A DNA stretch of 64,000 nt from Spiroplasma ixodetis Y32 (lineage in GTDB: Bacteria; Bacillota_I; Bacilli_A; Mycoplasmatales; VBWQ01): the NCBI RefSeq assembly GCF_030316605.1, contig NZ_CP127039.1, positions 372,001-436,000 on the forward strand, read 5' to 3'. The position numbers and the translations under genes were made by a program. Below the pieces are notes generated by a model, which had not been told where the DNA came from, ran no database searches, and saw nothing but the letters and a program-made list of their open reading frames with translations. Below, piece after piece: positions 22,766 through 33,825 of this stretch. How positions within the stretch are numbered: the first letter of the stretch is position 1; each line of letters opens with the position of its first letter.

Positions 22766-23042
22766 GTCCTTAGACTCCTTTCAGTTGTTTATTAATATAT
22801 AAAATTAACAAAAACCCGTAAAACAAATATAAAATCTATTTCTTGGGTCGCTATACAACAAATATTAATTTTATGTTTAATTTCAACATTAATCATTGCT
22901 AGAAAAACTATTGATTAATCTAACCTTCATTAGATTATAGCATGTTCTTAATAAAAAACAAATTTAAGTAAGTATTTCAGTATTTATGAAATTATTATTA
23001 TATAATCTAATTATAAAGTTTATGAAAATAATGGTGGAAACA

Positions 23043-23474
23043 ATGAAAATAATTGCAAAAAATAAAAAAGCGTACCTTAATTATGAATTATTAGAAAAAT
23101 TAGAAGTGGGAATTGTTTTGACTGGTTCTGAAATTAAATCAATTCGTTTAGGTAATGTATCTTTACAGGATAGTTATGTAACTTTTAGTAATAATGAAGC
23201 TTATATTATTAATATGAACATTACTACTTATAAATTTACTACTAGTTATATACTTGATCCATTAAGAAAAAGAAAATTACTTTTAAATGCTCGTGAAATT
23301 AAAAAAATTCAACAAGAACAAAAGCAAAAAAACTTAACTGTTGTTCCAACAATGATATATTTAAATAGTAAAAGTAGAGCAAAGTTAGAAATAGCATTGG
23401 CTCGTGGTAAAAAAAAATATGATAAAAGAGAGACCATTAAAAATCGTGATGCAGTAAGACAAATCAAAAAATAA
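23043..23474 (+). CDS. smpB: SsrA-binding protein SmpB
   Basis: 143 aa from the ATG after GGTGGAAACA; the upstream ATG at 22986 is less likely. I-A-K-N-K-K-A-Y-L-N-Y, V-L-T-G-S-E-I-K-S-I-R, and the basic tail K-K-K-Y-D-K-R-E-T-I-K are SmpB signatures. Partner of tmRNA (40525). An IS1595 is inserted 3 bases after its stop, leaving it intact. Confidence 0.95.
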   Translation: MKIIAKNKKAYLNYELLEKLEVGIVLTGSEIKSIRLGNVSLQDSYVTFSNNEAYIINMNITTYKFTTSYILDPLRKRKLLLNAREIKKIQQEQKQKNLTVVPTMIYLNSKSRAKLEIALARGKKKYDKRETIKNRDAVRQIKK

Positions 23475-23477
23475 TAA

Positions 23478-24418
23478 CGGACTTCTCCCCACATGTACTT
23501 GTGGAGGAAACAATGAAATTGAATGAGTTCAACAATGCTTTTCAAACAGAACAGGATTGTTTAAAATATATAGCAAGTTTGAAGAAAAACAAATGTATCA
23601 TGTGTTCTTGAACAAGTTTGAATACTTCTAATTTAAGAAGAATAAGATGTTTGAAATGTCATCAAACATTTAGTATTCTTCATGGCACCATTTTTTACAA
23701 GTCACAAACACCTTTGAGATTTTGATTTTATCTCATCTTTAGATGAATAAACACCAAACATGGAATTACATAAACTGATGTTGCAAAAGAATTGGGTGTG
23801 ACTTTGAAAACTGCTTGAAGAATGGGTCATGAAATCAGAAATCGTATTGCCAAACAAGAACATCAATTTATTGTTGAGGGCATAGTGCAAATGGATGAAA
23901 TGTATCTTTCACATATGGGTTTTAAAAAACAAGGAAGATCTTTGATAAATAAAACATTAATTGTTGGGATTTATGAAAAAACAACCAATAATTTAATTGT
24001 GAAAGTAATCAAAAACGCAAAAAGTAAAAATCTTTTTCAGTTTGCAAGAAACCATATTTCTTCAAAGTGTGATGTACATACTGATTCTTGAAAAGGATAT
24101 CGTGATTTCAAATCACTTTTCCCTAATGACAAAACAGTTAACCATCAAGATTGTTATGTTTCAAAAATTGGCGTAAATACCAATCAAATTGAATCAGTAT
24201 GAAAACATATACGAAGAACATTTAAAACACATATCAAAGTTGCAAAACATCATGTTCATTTATATGCCAAAGAAGCTGCATATAAATTCAACAAGATACC
24301 TACTTTTGAAACTGTAATGCTATGTTTCATTTAAAAATGTGGGGAGAAGTCCGTAGATAGGCTTTTCTCAGCATTTATGTGATAAAATTTAAAAATAGTA
24401 CATAAAGGGAGAAAAGCC
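23478..24418 (+). mobile_element. IS1595-family element (copy 6)
   Basis: 941 bp, flanked by aataataa (23470-23477 and 24419-24426). Confidence 0.92.
23513..24334 (+). pseudogene. IS1595 transposase with nonsense codon
   Basis: Same 273-codon frame as the intact copies, but H-G-I-T is followed by TAA (acataaact where others have acatcaact, near 23768). Otherwise open, so probably a single recent mutation. Confidence 0.85.
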
Positions 24419-24449
24419 AATAATAATTTAATTAAGAAAGGAAAAAACT

Positions 24450-24766
24450 ATGATAATATGATTACCTTTCTTAATAATTTTTTGTTTATTTACAAGTTTT
24501 TATTTATTTTTTCTTTTTAAGCAAAAGATAAATAAGTGGCAATGATTATTTATTAGTTATTATTTTTTTTATCTTGGTATTAATAGTTTAAAAGTTATTA
24601 ATAATTTTTTAGTTTTATCATTAACTAATTTAGTAACTGAAGCAATTAGTATTACAGTGATTATTTCGCTTACTGTAATTATTTTTGCTATACCAGCTAC
24701 TTTTTTTAGTGCAAAATTTAAAAAAAGAAAGTTGTATATTTGATGAATGCATAGTTGACTTTTGTT
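24450..24766 (+). pseudogene. MFS transporter gene, 5' part
   Basis: Reads M-I-I-W-L-P-F-L-I-I-F-C-L with three to four membrane helices and the loop A-K-F-K-K-R-K-L. AAAGGA precedes the ATG. The IS3-like element enters at 24767 (duplicated gtt). The gene resumes at 27098-27188 (L-V-L-I-V-P-N-F-W-S-L-I-L-L-N-I-A-L-G-M) after a one-base frame slip, is cut again by prophage C, and resumes at 38583. See the 3' part. Confidence 0.65.
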
Positions 24767-25909
24767 GGCATTGGTTAGATAAGTTTACTTTCTTGTCTTC
24801 AAATCTGTACAAATTGGTTTGGAGACATTTTTAATCGTAAAATCATTCTATCATTATTTCATCAGTTAATAAATTTTCTTAATGCTTCTGTGAAATGTTT
24901 AATGCTATTAAACTTGTTACCAAACATAATTTTAAAATCTCTTTTGATTCAGCGATTTAAACATTCACTTACTTGGTTGCCTTTAAATCCTGATAAACTT
25001 TTTGAATGAATTAAAGTTTTACTTTTATTAAAACTATTTGTAACTATTTTACTAGTATTACCTGAACCTAAATCAGACTGGATAAATGTTGCAAATATTT
25101 TATGTTCTTTACGACTTGCCTTTGTTACTTGATTAAGAACATTTAAAATGGTTATTGCATTTTCACTTTTATTAATTTTTCAACCAACTATAGCATTACT
25201 ATTCATATCTGTAGCAATTTCTAATAATAATTTAGTTTTTTTATTATTAATAATTAATTCTTTAAATCAAGTACCATCGATGTCAACTTTTTCAAGATAA
25301 GTATTACTGGTAAAATTACGTTTTAATAAATCTTGGAAATTTGATTTTAAGGCATTAGATTTCGCTCTACGCAGTTTTTTGGGTTTGGTTAATAGTTTGA
25401 TATTATTATCTTCTAATAACCTCATAATGCTGTTTTTACTGCATTTAAGATTGGTGTTGTTTTTCTTTAATTCTAATCTCACCTTTTCTAAACTAGTAAT
25501 TTTAATTATTTTATCTTTGTTGCTAATAAAAACAATTTTATTTAATTCTTTTAATAACTCATTATCAATTTTTGTTTGATATTTCTTTTTACCGTTTTTT
25601 ATTCATTTATAATATGCAACTTTACTGATAGGTAACAAACTAATTATGTCATTAATTCCATAATTTTTATTTCTATATTTATCAACTATTAAAAAACATT
25701 TACTTTTCAATAATTTACTATTTAAAATATTTTGATTGTTTTTTAATTCTTTATCACAGAATTGTTTTTGTCTTAAAAATTCATTTTTTATTTTTTCTTT
25801 TAGTAGTGACTTTTTGAGTTTTTTATTTTCAAGTTTTAAATTTTTATCTTTGATATTCACTTTATCTATTTGATGATTTGTTTGAAAAGTATGAATAGTA
25901 ATTAATTTA

Positions 25910-26850
25910 CGGACTTCTCCCCACATGTACTTGTGGAGGAAACAATGAAATTGAATGAGTTCAACAATGCTTTTCAAACAGAACAGGATTGTTTAAAATA
26001 TATAGCAAGTTTGAAGAAAAACAAATGTATCATGTGTTCTTGAACAAGTTTGAATACTTCTAATTTAAGAAGAATAAGATGTTTGAAATGTCATCAAACA
26101 TTTAGTATTCTTCATGGCACCATTTTTTACAAGTCACAAACACCTTTGAGATTTTGATTTTATCTCATCTTTAGATGAATAAACACCAAACATGGAATTA
26201 CATCAACTGATGTTGCAAAAGAATTGGGTGTGACTTTGAAAACTGCTTGAAGAATGGGTCATGAAATCAGAAATCGTATTGCCAAACAAGAACATCAATT
26301 TATTGTTGAGGGCATAGTGCAAATGGATGAAATGTATCTTTCACATATGGGTTTTAAAAAACAAGGAAGATCTTTGATAAATAAAACATTAATTGTTGGG
26401 ATTTATGAAAAAACAACCAATAATTTAATTGTGAAAGTAATCAAAAACGCAAAAAGTAAAAATCTTTTGCAGTTTGCAAGAAACCATATTTCTTCAAAGT
26501 GTGATGTACATACTGATTCTTGAAAAGGATATCGTGATTTCAAATCACTTTTCCCTAATCACAAAACAGTTAACCATCAAGATGGTTATGTTTCAAAAAT
26601 TGGCGTAAATACCAATCAAATTGAATCAGTATGAAAACATATACGAAGAACATTTAAAACACATATCAAAGTTGCAAAACATCATGTTCATTTATATGCC
26701 AAAGAAGCTGCATATAAATTCAACAAGATACCTACTTTTGAAACTGTAATGCTATGTTTCATTTAAAAATGTGGGGAGAAGTCCGTAGATAGGCTTTTCT
26801 CAGCATTTATGTGATAAAATTTAAAAATAGTACATAAAGGGAGAAAAGCC
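25910..26850 (+). mobile_element. IS1595-family element (copy 7)
   Basis: 941 bp, flanked by ttaattta (25902-25909 and 26851-26858); inserted in the IS3-like transposase. Confidence 0.92.
25945..26766 (+). CDS. IS1595-family transposase
   Basis: 273 aa, intact; zinc ribbon, helix-turn-helix and D-D-N catalytic residues as in the other copies. Confidence 0.9.
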
Positions 26851-27180
26851 TTAATTTATTATTTTTTTGATATTTTTTTACTCAATTATAAATTAATGAT
26901 CTGCTTGATAATTGATATTTGGTTTTAATATCAATGGTTTTTAATTTTTTAATGACTACATATTCATTTAAAACATCTAGTTTAATTTTTCTTGTATAAA
27001 CTTTATATTTCATCTTTACTCCTTAACTATTAATTATTTAAACTAATCATACTGTCTAGATTAAAAATTATAGGAGTAAACTTAACTAACTTATGCCGTT
27101 ACTTGCTGTTTAGTTTTAATTGTACCAAATTTTTGATCTTTGATTTTGTTAAATATTGCGTTAGGAATGAGTACTGCATC

Positions 27181-27188
27181 ATTGGGAG
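27181..27188 (+). repeat. Target-site duplication of prophage C, left copy
   Basis: attgggag; repeated exactly at 38583-38590 on the other side of the element. Confidence 0.8.
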
Positions 27189-27219
27189 GGACGTATTTCA
27201 AATGTGGATATAATTTAAT
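27189..27219 (+). repeat. Terminal inverted repeat of prophage C, left
   Basis: Begins ggacgtatttcaaatgtgg and pairs with the reverse complement of 38551-38582, which begins ggggcgcattgcaaacttgg. The transposase stop codon (27215-27217) lies inside this repeat. Confidence 0.75.
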
Positions 27220-28075
27220 TTTCTTTAAATAAAAGATAAAATAAATTATTAATTGTTGCTTGTTTTAATTTTAATAAATTAAAAAATGCTTCTTTTGAAT
27301 AAATTTTAGCATTATTATTAGATATAGATTTTATTAAATGATAAACATCACTTTCAGCACTACAACCAATATTTCAAATAGCATTTTGATTTTCAATACC
27401 TTGTTTATTATTTTTAAAATATTCATATATTTTTTCATCAGTATTATTTTCTTTTAAATAATCTAATAATTTATAATAATTACCATTTAAAAATAATTTA
27501 TAATAAGCATAATTTAATTTTTTATTATTTTCTTTTGTTCTTTTACCTTTTTCTACAATAAATACTTGTTTTAATTTTTGTAATGGATGTCATTTATCTA
27601 CAGCATAATCAATTTTTAAATAATTAGCAGTAGATTTAAGATAAGTTGCACCATCACCAATTAATTTTAAATTTTCATTAGTATAACCAATAAAAATATT
27701 ATCTAAATTAGTTATTATTGATTTACCAAATTCTTTTTTAGTAATTCTTTGACCTTTTCTAGTTGATAAAACAAAAATATATTTATTTTCTAAAACATGT
27801 CTATTATCAGTAGATTTATTTAAATCAAAACCAGTACTAATACTTACTGTTCTATGTCTAAATTTTCTTTTTTTCTTATTATCAATTAAATTATTATATG
27901 ATTCATCTGATTGTATATAAATATAATCTGTTGGTAATATTTTTATTTTTTCTTTTGGTAATTCTTGTACAAATATATTAGTTTTCTTTACTCTTCTACA
28001 AATAGTTGATAAAGATATATCTATTTTTAAATTATGTTTAATTATAGGATATGTAATATTATTTAAATCTGCATT
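27215..28075 (-). pseudogene. Mbov_0401-type DDE transposase, 5' truncated
   Basis: About 285 codons of C-terminal part. Segments parallel the complete protein of prophage B: S-L-S-T-I-C-R-R (B: S-T-S-A-V-C-R-T), Y-I-Q-S-D-E-S (B: Y-I-N-I-D-D-G), L-I-G-D-G-A-T-Y-L (B: V-C-G-D-S-A-K-W-I), D-K-W-H-P-L (B: D-K-F-H-A-F), and N-I-G-C-S-A-E-S (B: N-I-G-C-F-T-E-T), giving candidate D, D, E residues. The family (mycoplasma ICE transposase-like, related to ISLre2/UPF0236) is named from memory of motifs. The N-terminus was lost at the IS3 junction. Confidence 0.75.
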
Positions 28076-29212
28076 AATTACTATTCATACTTTTCAAACA
28101 AATCATCAAATAGATAAAGTGAATATCAAAGATAAAAATTTAAAACTTGAAAATAAAAAACTCAAAAAGTCACTACTAAAAGAAAAAATAAAAAATGAAT
28201 TTTTAAGACAAAAACAATTCTGTGATAAATAATTAAAAAACAATCAAAATATTTTAAATAGTAAATTATTGAAAAGTAAATGTTTTTTAATAGTTGATAA
28301 ATATAGAAATAAAAATTATGGAATTAATGACATAATTAGTTTGTTACCTATCAGTAAAGTTGCATATTATAAATGAATAAAAAACGGTAAAAAGAAATAT
28401 CAAACAAAAATTGATAATGAGTTATTAAAAGAATTAAATAAAATTGTTGTTATTAGCAACAAAGATAAAATAATTAAAATTACTAGTTTAGAAAAGGTGA
28501 GATTAGAATTAAAGAAAAACAACACCAATCTTAAATGCAGTAAAAACAGCATTATGAGGTTATTAGAAGATAATAATATCAAACTATTAACCAAACCCAA
28601 AAAACAGCGTAGAGCGAAATCTAATTCCTTAAAATCAAATTTCCAAGATTTATTAAAACGTAATTTTACCAGTAATACTTATCTTGAAAAAGTTGGCATC
28701 GATGGTACTTGATTTAAAGAATTAATTATTAATAATAAAAAAACTAAATTATTATTAGAAATTGCTACAGATATGAATAGTAATGCTATAGTTGGTTGAA
28801 AAATTAATAAAAGTGAAAATGCAATAACCATTTTAAATGTTCTTAATCAAGTAACAAAGGCAAGTCGTAAAGAACATAAAATATTTGCAACATTTATCCA
28901 GTCTGATTTAGGTTCAGGTAATACTAGTAAAATAGTTACAAATAGTTTTAATAAAAGTAAAAATTTAATTCATTCAAAAAGTTTATCAGGATTTAAAGGC
29001 AACCAAGTAAGTGAATGTTTAAATCGCTGAATCAAAAGAGATTTTAAAATTATGTTTGGTAACAAGTTTAATAGCATTAAACATTTCACAGAAGCATTAA
29101 GAAAATTTATTAACTGATGAAATAATGATAGAATGATTTTACGATTAAAAATGTCTCCAAACCAATTTGTACAGATTTGAAGACAAGAAAGTAAACTTAT
29201 CTAACCAATGCC
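28075..29212 (+). mobile_element. IS3-like element remnant (copy II)
   Basis: Lacks about 240 bp of its 5' end; enters at I-T-I-H-T-F-Q-T-N-H of the transposase and runs to the intact right end (caatgcc at 29212). GAA changed to TAA in F-C-D-K-(E)-L. The abrupt left junction and the missing phage genes suggest a deletion with one end in this IS. Confidence 0.8.
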
Positions 29213-30611
29213 TAGTCAACAATGATTACCATTTGCTTTAAGTGGTATACCATTAGTTGGTAAATTATTAAATGTTTTAACTTTAGGAGTTCCTGTTGGA
29301 TGAGTTATTACTCAAAATATGCAACAATATAAAAAAATGTTATATTTTAATGGTTTTATGAGTGCATTTTTTACAAGTAATTTAGAAAATATTATTGGTA
29401 ATGGTGGTTTAATTCCATTAAATGCTTTTACAAATGATAATGATTTTGCTATTGGTAAATTATTAGGTGCAAATGTTTCTACTACTGCTATGACAATGAA
29501 ATTAAGTGATAGAGTTAGTGTTTATCCATGAGACCCTACTACTGGTAAAAAGTTAGAAACTAAAGAACAAATAAGTACAGTTGATTTATCACAAAAGAAA
29601 AATAATAAAGTTTATATATTAGCAGAAGATACTGAGTTTTTAGATATTGCTTCACCATTTACAAATGAAGATAAAGATTGTCAATGAAATCCAACAAGTA
29701 ATGGAATTATAGATGGTTCAAATTATGCTTATATTATTGATACAATTGTTACACAAAGTTTACATCAAGGTGAAGAAAGACATACATTTTATAGTGATAA
29801 TCCTTTTACTTATCAAGGTGATTATAATGAAATATCAGTTGCTCAATTTAGATATAATAATATGGGTTATTTAACTGGTAATGCTTTTAATTGAACAACT
29901 TTATATAAATTAAATCATGATGAATATGAAGAAAGTGAAGAAACTACATTTAGTTATCCAGCAAAAATATTACCACCAAGTCCTCAAAATATAGCAAAAT
30001 CAATAATTATTAATCCAAATTTAAGAATTGAAATGACAGCAAATGATGTAGTATCATTAATAAAAAAAGGATATAGTAATATAAAAGAATGAGAAGATAA
30101 AAATACAAGTAAATTTAGTAAATATGAAATAGATTTAAACTCTTTATTAGACCCTACATTATTAATTAATACTTTTAATGATTTACAAAGATTTTATAAA
30201 AGTGTAACTATATATTATAGTTATAAGTTTGAAACAATCTCAAATTCTAAGAATTCTGATTTAACTACTATTAATATTAATAGTGAAACTTTTAGTCCAT
30301 CAAAAGAAGAAACTACAAGTATAACTATTGATTTAAAAGATTTAAAAATAAATAAAGGTAATTTTCCAGACGCTGACCTTTTTAGTAAATTTGGAACAGT
30401 TGCTCCTAAAGAGGTTACTGATTATTTTGCAAATGCTTATTATAAAAGTATTAGTAATTATAATGTTTTTACTTCATATTCATTATGTAGTTATGCATTT
30501 GATTTAAAAATTAAGAAGTCTTATGATTCTTATGAACAAAAAATAAGTAATGATTACCCTATAGCATTTAGTATAATTAATAACTCTGAAAAATTAAATT
30601 GAATTATTTAT

Positions 30612-31552
30612 CGGACTTCTCCCCACATGTACTTGTGGAGGAAACAATGAAATTGAATGAGTTCAACAATGCTTTTCAAACAGAACAGGATTGTTTAAAA
30701 TATATAGCAAGTTTGAAGAAAAACAAATGTATCATGTGTTCTTGAACAAGTTTGAATACTTCTAATTTAAGAAGAATAAGATGTTTGAAATGTCATCAAA
30801 CATTTAGTATTCTTCATGGCACCATTTTTTACAAGTCACAAACACCTTTGAGATTTTGATTTTATCTCATCTTTAGATGAATAAACACCAAACATGGAAT
30901 TACATCAACTGATGTTGCAAAAGAATTGGGTGTGACTTTGAAAACTGCTTGAAAAATGGGTCATGAAATCAGAAATCGTATTGCCAAACAAGAACATCAA
31001 TTTATTGTTGAGGGCATAGTGCAAATGGATGAAATGTATCTTTCACATATGGGTTTTAAAAAACAAGGAAGATCTTTGATAAATAAAACATTAATTGTTG
31101 GGATTTATGAAAAAACAACCAATAATTTAATTGTGAAAGTAATCAAAAACGCAAAAAGTAAAAATCTTTTGCAGTTTGCAAGAAACCATATTTCTTCAAA
31201 GTGTGATGTACATACTGATTCTTGAAAAGGATATCGTGATTTCAAATCACTTTTCCCTAATCACAAAACAGTTAACCATCAAGATGGTTATGTTTCAAAA
31301 ATTGGCGTAAATACCAATCAAATTGAATCAGTATGAAAACATATACGAAGAACATTTAAAACACATATCAAAGTTGCAAAACATCATGTTCATTTATATG
31401 CCAAAGAAGCTGCATATAAATTCAACAAGATACCTACTTTTGAAATTGTAATGCTATGTTTCATTTAAAAATGTGGGGAGAAGTCCGTAGATAGGCTTTT
31501 CTCAACATTTATGTGATAAAATTTAAAAATAGTACATAAAGGGAGAAAAGCC
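30612..31552 (+). mobile_element. IS1595-family element (copy 8)
   Basis: 941 bp, flanked by ttatttat (30604-30611 and 31553-31560), inside the virion-type gene. Confidence 0.92.
30647..31468 (+). CDS. IS1595-family transposase
   Basis: 273 aa, intact frame; one substitution W-R-M-G to W-K-M-G just before the catalytic core. Confidence 0.9.
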
Positions 31553-31734
31553 TTATTTATTTACAAGGTAATTTAGGTAAAATAGAATATACCAATTCTG
31601 CGCAAAGAGAACCTGATAAAAGTTGAGCATATAGATATATATCAAATATTAAATCTAATATTAATAAAATAGTTTTAAATGTAAGATAATTTGATAAAAT
31701 TAAAATATAATTAAGTTATAGGAAGTGAATAAAC

Positions 31735-32130
31735 ATGTATTTTTTAAATCGTAACGAATTTTGACCATGATGAGGTGATTTTATAAATTCTCCTTACACA
31801 ATTTCAATTGCTATGTCTTTGACATTCTTGTTTCTAATGTTTGTACCATACAAATTATTTATTCGATTTTGTGATAATAAAAGTTTTAAAAATTATATAT
31901 ATAGCACCTTAAGTTTTTTATTTATAAGCCCATTACTTTTTTTATTTTTTAATAATAGTATGAATTTAAAAAATGTTTATTATATATTTATCGTTTTTGC
32001 ATGTATTGAGTTACTATATTTTTATTTTATTCCAATAATTTTAAAATTAATTCAAAAATTCCCAAAATTAAAATCTATTTTTAAATTCAAAAGAAAATCT
32101 AATCAAAATAATATTTCCCCACAATCTTAA
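31735..32130 (+). CDS. Phage-associated membrane protein
   Basis: 131 aa with three membrane helices (about 19-39, 52-72, 79-103) and a basic, Asn/Ser-rich C-tail. Starts after AGGAAGTGAATAA-ATG, 45 bases downstream of the virion-type gene. A lysis or superinfection role is possible; not recognised. Confidence 0.65.
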
Positions 32131-32216
32131 ATAATGTATAATAAATATACTTACTTTTGTAAATATATGAAATAAAAGTTCTCAAACTTATGTAGTTGTT
32201 AGGTTGGCACCTAATT

Positions 32217-32247
32217 AAAAAGTTACCTTAATTGGTAACTTTTTTTA
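32217..32247. terminator. Bidirectional terminator in prophage C
   Basis: Stem aaaaagttacc / ggtaacttttt with loop ttaatt between convergent genes (31735-32130 plus and 32250-32717 minus). Confidence 0.8.
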
Positions 32248-32249
32248 TA

Positions 32250-32717
32250 TTATATTGAAAATATGAATGAATCATCACTTATAGTTAAATGACCTTCTGT
32301 TATTTCATTCATTCCTAATATCATATCAAATCCATCTTTTTCCATAGAATTATTTTCTATAAGATATACTGTTGTAGGAATTAAAAAACATGAATCATTA
32401 TAACTTCTTTTATTAAAACTTAATCTTATTGGTTCTTTATTATAAATACCTAATATAACTTCATATGAACTCGTTTTCATATCTTGGTCAAAAATAGTAC
32501 TTACAAACTTTTCTTTACCAAGTGGTTCTAATTTTAATTCATTAACTATTTTTTTAGTTATAATAGATGAGCCAGAACCAGTATCAATCATAGCTCTATA
32601 TTCTTTAAGTGGTTTATTTTCACTATAAATAATATTACCGTTTTCTAATTTTCCGCTACCGAGTACAACTTTTATAATTATTCTATTATTTATTATTGGT
32701 AATGATATCTTTCCCAT
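32250..32717 (-). CDS. Retropepsin-like aspartic protease
   Basis: 155 aa. Y-R-A-M-I-D-T-G-S-G-S-S-I-I-T near residues 39-53 is the clan AA active site (D-T-G-S), and F-D-M-I-L-G-M-N-E-I near 131-140 is the second conserved loop (I-L-G-x-x). This is a single-domain retropepsin fold, which works as a homodimer. It is last in the leftward operon, its ATG one base after the stop of the DUF5678-like gene. In a phage it might process virion proteins or cut host proteins; this is inference. Confidence 0.75.
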   Translation of the reverse strand: MGKISLPIINNRIIIKVVLGSGKLENGNIIYSENKPLKEYRAMIDTGSGSSIITKKIVNELKLEPLGKEKFVSTIFDQDMKTSSYEVILGIYNKEPIRLSFNKRSYNDSCFLIPTTVYLIENNSMEKDGFDMILGMNEITEGHLTISDDSFIFSI

Positions 32718-32718
32718 A

Positions 32719-32961
32719 TTAATAAACTCATTGTCTTTCTTTTGTTAATAATTGTTGTACAGAATATGGTTCATTATTAAATTTTTTATGAGCGGTAAAA
32801 AAAACTTCTTTATATGTCTTATATATTCCTACTATATTTTGATTTTTTAATAAAACATAATAACCAATTTTATCTTCATTTTCTTTTATTAATTTTTCTT
32901 TATTTTTTTGAAATCATTCATAATTTTTATCAACTTCTTCTTGATATTTATCTTTTTTCAT
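32719..32961 (-). CDS. DUF5678-like small protein
   Basis: 80 aa. Y-E-W-F-Q-K-N-K-E-K-L, K-I-G-Y-Y-V-L-L-K-N-Q-N-I-V-G, then a helix and P-Y-S-V-Q-Q-L: the layout of DUF5678 proteins, which often sit beside retropepsin-like proteases in bacteria (from memory). Two internal TGA are Trp. Possible partner or substrate anchor of the neighbouring protease. Confidence 0.55.
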
Positions 32962-33004
32962 ATTTTCACCACCTTTCATATATTTTTATTTTTTGATAAA
33001 TATT

Positions 33005-33166
33005 TTAATGTTCTTTTTTATGTTTATTAGTTATTTCATCTAAAGTTTTACTTAAATTTATATAATTATTTATAATTTCATTTAATACTTTTTGTTCATT
33101 TTTATTTAATTTAATACTTATTTGATTAGTAAATTCAATAATTTTTTCTTCAATTTCTTTAGTCAT
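33005..33166 (-). CDS. Small helical phage protein
   Basis: 53 aa, all-helical, charged (E-E-K-I-I-E-F ... K-H-K-K-E-H). Preceded by AAGGAG overlapping the upstream stop region. Unknown. Confidence 0.55.
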   Translation of the reverse strand: MTKEIEEKIIEFTNQISIKLNKNEQKVLNEIINNYINLSKTLDEITNKHKKEH

Positions 33167-33169
33167 TAT

Positions 33170-33397
33170 TTACTCCTTATTTTCACTAATAATATATTCA
33201 ATTATTTCATCTATTCTTTCATTTCCTATTTCTATTCTTTCATTAGTTATTTCAATTATTTTTTTATGCATATCTCACATATTATGATAATGTTTAAAAT
33301 TCATATTTTGTATTTCTAAAATATGTTTTTCTTTTATTTTCATTATTAAAAATAAATTAATAATTCAAATTATTAAAGCATATTCATATCAATTCAT
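33170..33397 (-). CDS. Small membrane-anchored coiled-coil protein
   Basis: 75 aa. N-terminal helix W-Y-E-Y-A-L-I-I-W-I-I-N-L-F-L-I-M spans the membrane; the rest is a coiled coil with repeated N-E-R-I-E / N-E-R-I-D. Stop overlaps the next gene's ribosome site. Resembles spanin or Rz-type topology but no family recognised. Confidence 0.55.
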
Positions 33398-33399
33398 AT

Positions 33400-33669
33400 T
33401 TACTCCTTATATTTATTTAATTCATTATTTACTTTATTATTAATATTTTCTTTTAATATATTTTCAATATTTTCTTTTGATATATTTTCTTTCATTTCAG
33501 TTAAAGCATTATTAAATTGTTTTGTATGAAAACTACAAAAAGATAATTTATTTTCTCTACCATATGTATAAATTCTTTTATTATTATCATTTAAATATCA
33601 AGTACGTTTTAATTCAATTTCAATTTTAATATTACAATCTTTAGCCATACATTTAATTATATGTTTCAT
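33400..33669 (-). CDS. Zinc-binding-like small phage protein
   Basis: 89 aa. Cys at C-M-A-K-D-C near the start and C-S-F-H near residue 47 could bind zinc; the second half is a charged helix with N-I-x-K-E repeats. Its ATG is 13 bases after the upstream stop. Unknown function. Confidence 0.55.
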
Positions 33670-33681
33670 TATTTATTTTCC

Positions 33682-33792
33682 TTAATTATTTTCAATATTA
33701 ATATCTTCAATTTTTATATTAATAGTTAATCCATCTAAATTTTTTAATTCTTTTAATTTTTCTATTATTTCTAAAATATCTTGTTTAGTCAT
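33682..33792 (-). CDS. Very small phage protein (36 aa)
   Basis: Helix-turn-strand peptide (T-K-Q-D-I-L-E-I-I-E-K-L-K ... I-N-I-K-I-E-D-I-N). Starts after AAGGAGAATAAAA. Kept because of spacing within the operon; unknown function. Confidence 0.45.
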   Translation of the reverse strand: MTKQDILEIIEKLKELKNLDGLTINIKIEDINIENN

Positions 33793-33825
33793 TTTTATTC
33801 TCCTTATTTAAATAATATCAACCAA

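Larger units (their letters stand above)
24775..27013 (-). pseudogene. IS3-like transposase, split by IS1595
   Basis: About 430 codons when IS1595 (25910-26850) and one ttaattta are removed: N-terminal helix-turn-helix, a coiled-coil Lys-rich linker (K-L-E-N-K-K-L-K-K-S-L-L-K-E-K), then an rve core with D-I-D-G-T-W, Q-S-D-L-G-S-G and V-S-E-C-L-N-R-W. A single continuous frame rather than the usual orfA/orfB. Start at 27013 after AAGGAG. Confidence 0.8.
24767..27097 (-). mobile_element. IS3-like element, single-ORF type (copy I)
   Basis: 1.38 kb without the nested IS1595. Terminal repeats ggcattggttagataagttt (left) and the matching gcc...taagtttactcc (right, inverted) are imperfect. 3-bp target duplication gtt (24764-24766, 27098-27100), typical of IS3. 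Two other copies: 28075-29212 (truncated) and 61852-63338. Confidence 0.85.
29208..31689 (+). pseudogene. Large virion-type protein, 5' cut, split by IS1595
   Basis: Frame 29208-30611 continues at 31561-31689 after IS1595 (30612-31552) and the duplicated ttatttat. About 510 codons remain. Begins S-Q-Q-W-L-P-F-A-L-S-G-I-P-L-V-G-K with a hydrophobic helix, then D-S-N... beta-rich segments with many aromatic residues, ending N-I-K-S-N-I-N-K-I-V-L-N-V-R. Probably a phage structural protein (tail or collar) by position and composition; no family recognised. The only ATG upstream of the body is donated by the IS3 end at 29208. Confidence 0.55.

Noticed and set aside
24337..24353. atgtggggagaagtccg as the right end of IS1595
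   Set aside because: Target duplications follow the outer gagaaaagcc about 65 bp further on in eight copies.
27181..27190. tgggag at the left of prophage C as the same end as prophages A/B
   Set aside because: On the right side it recurs in direct, not inverted, orientation and belongs to the MFS frame, so it is target duplication, not the C terminus.
33122..33319. Plus-strand frames in the prophage C early region (also 32814-32996, 37754-37945)
   Set aside because: Phe/Tyr/Ile-rich antisense shadows of the tightly packed minus-strand genes.
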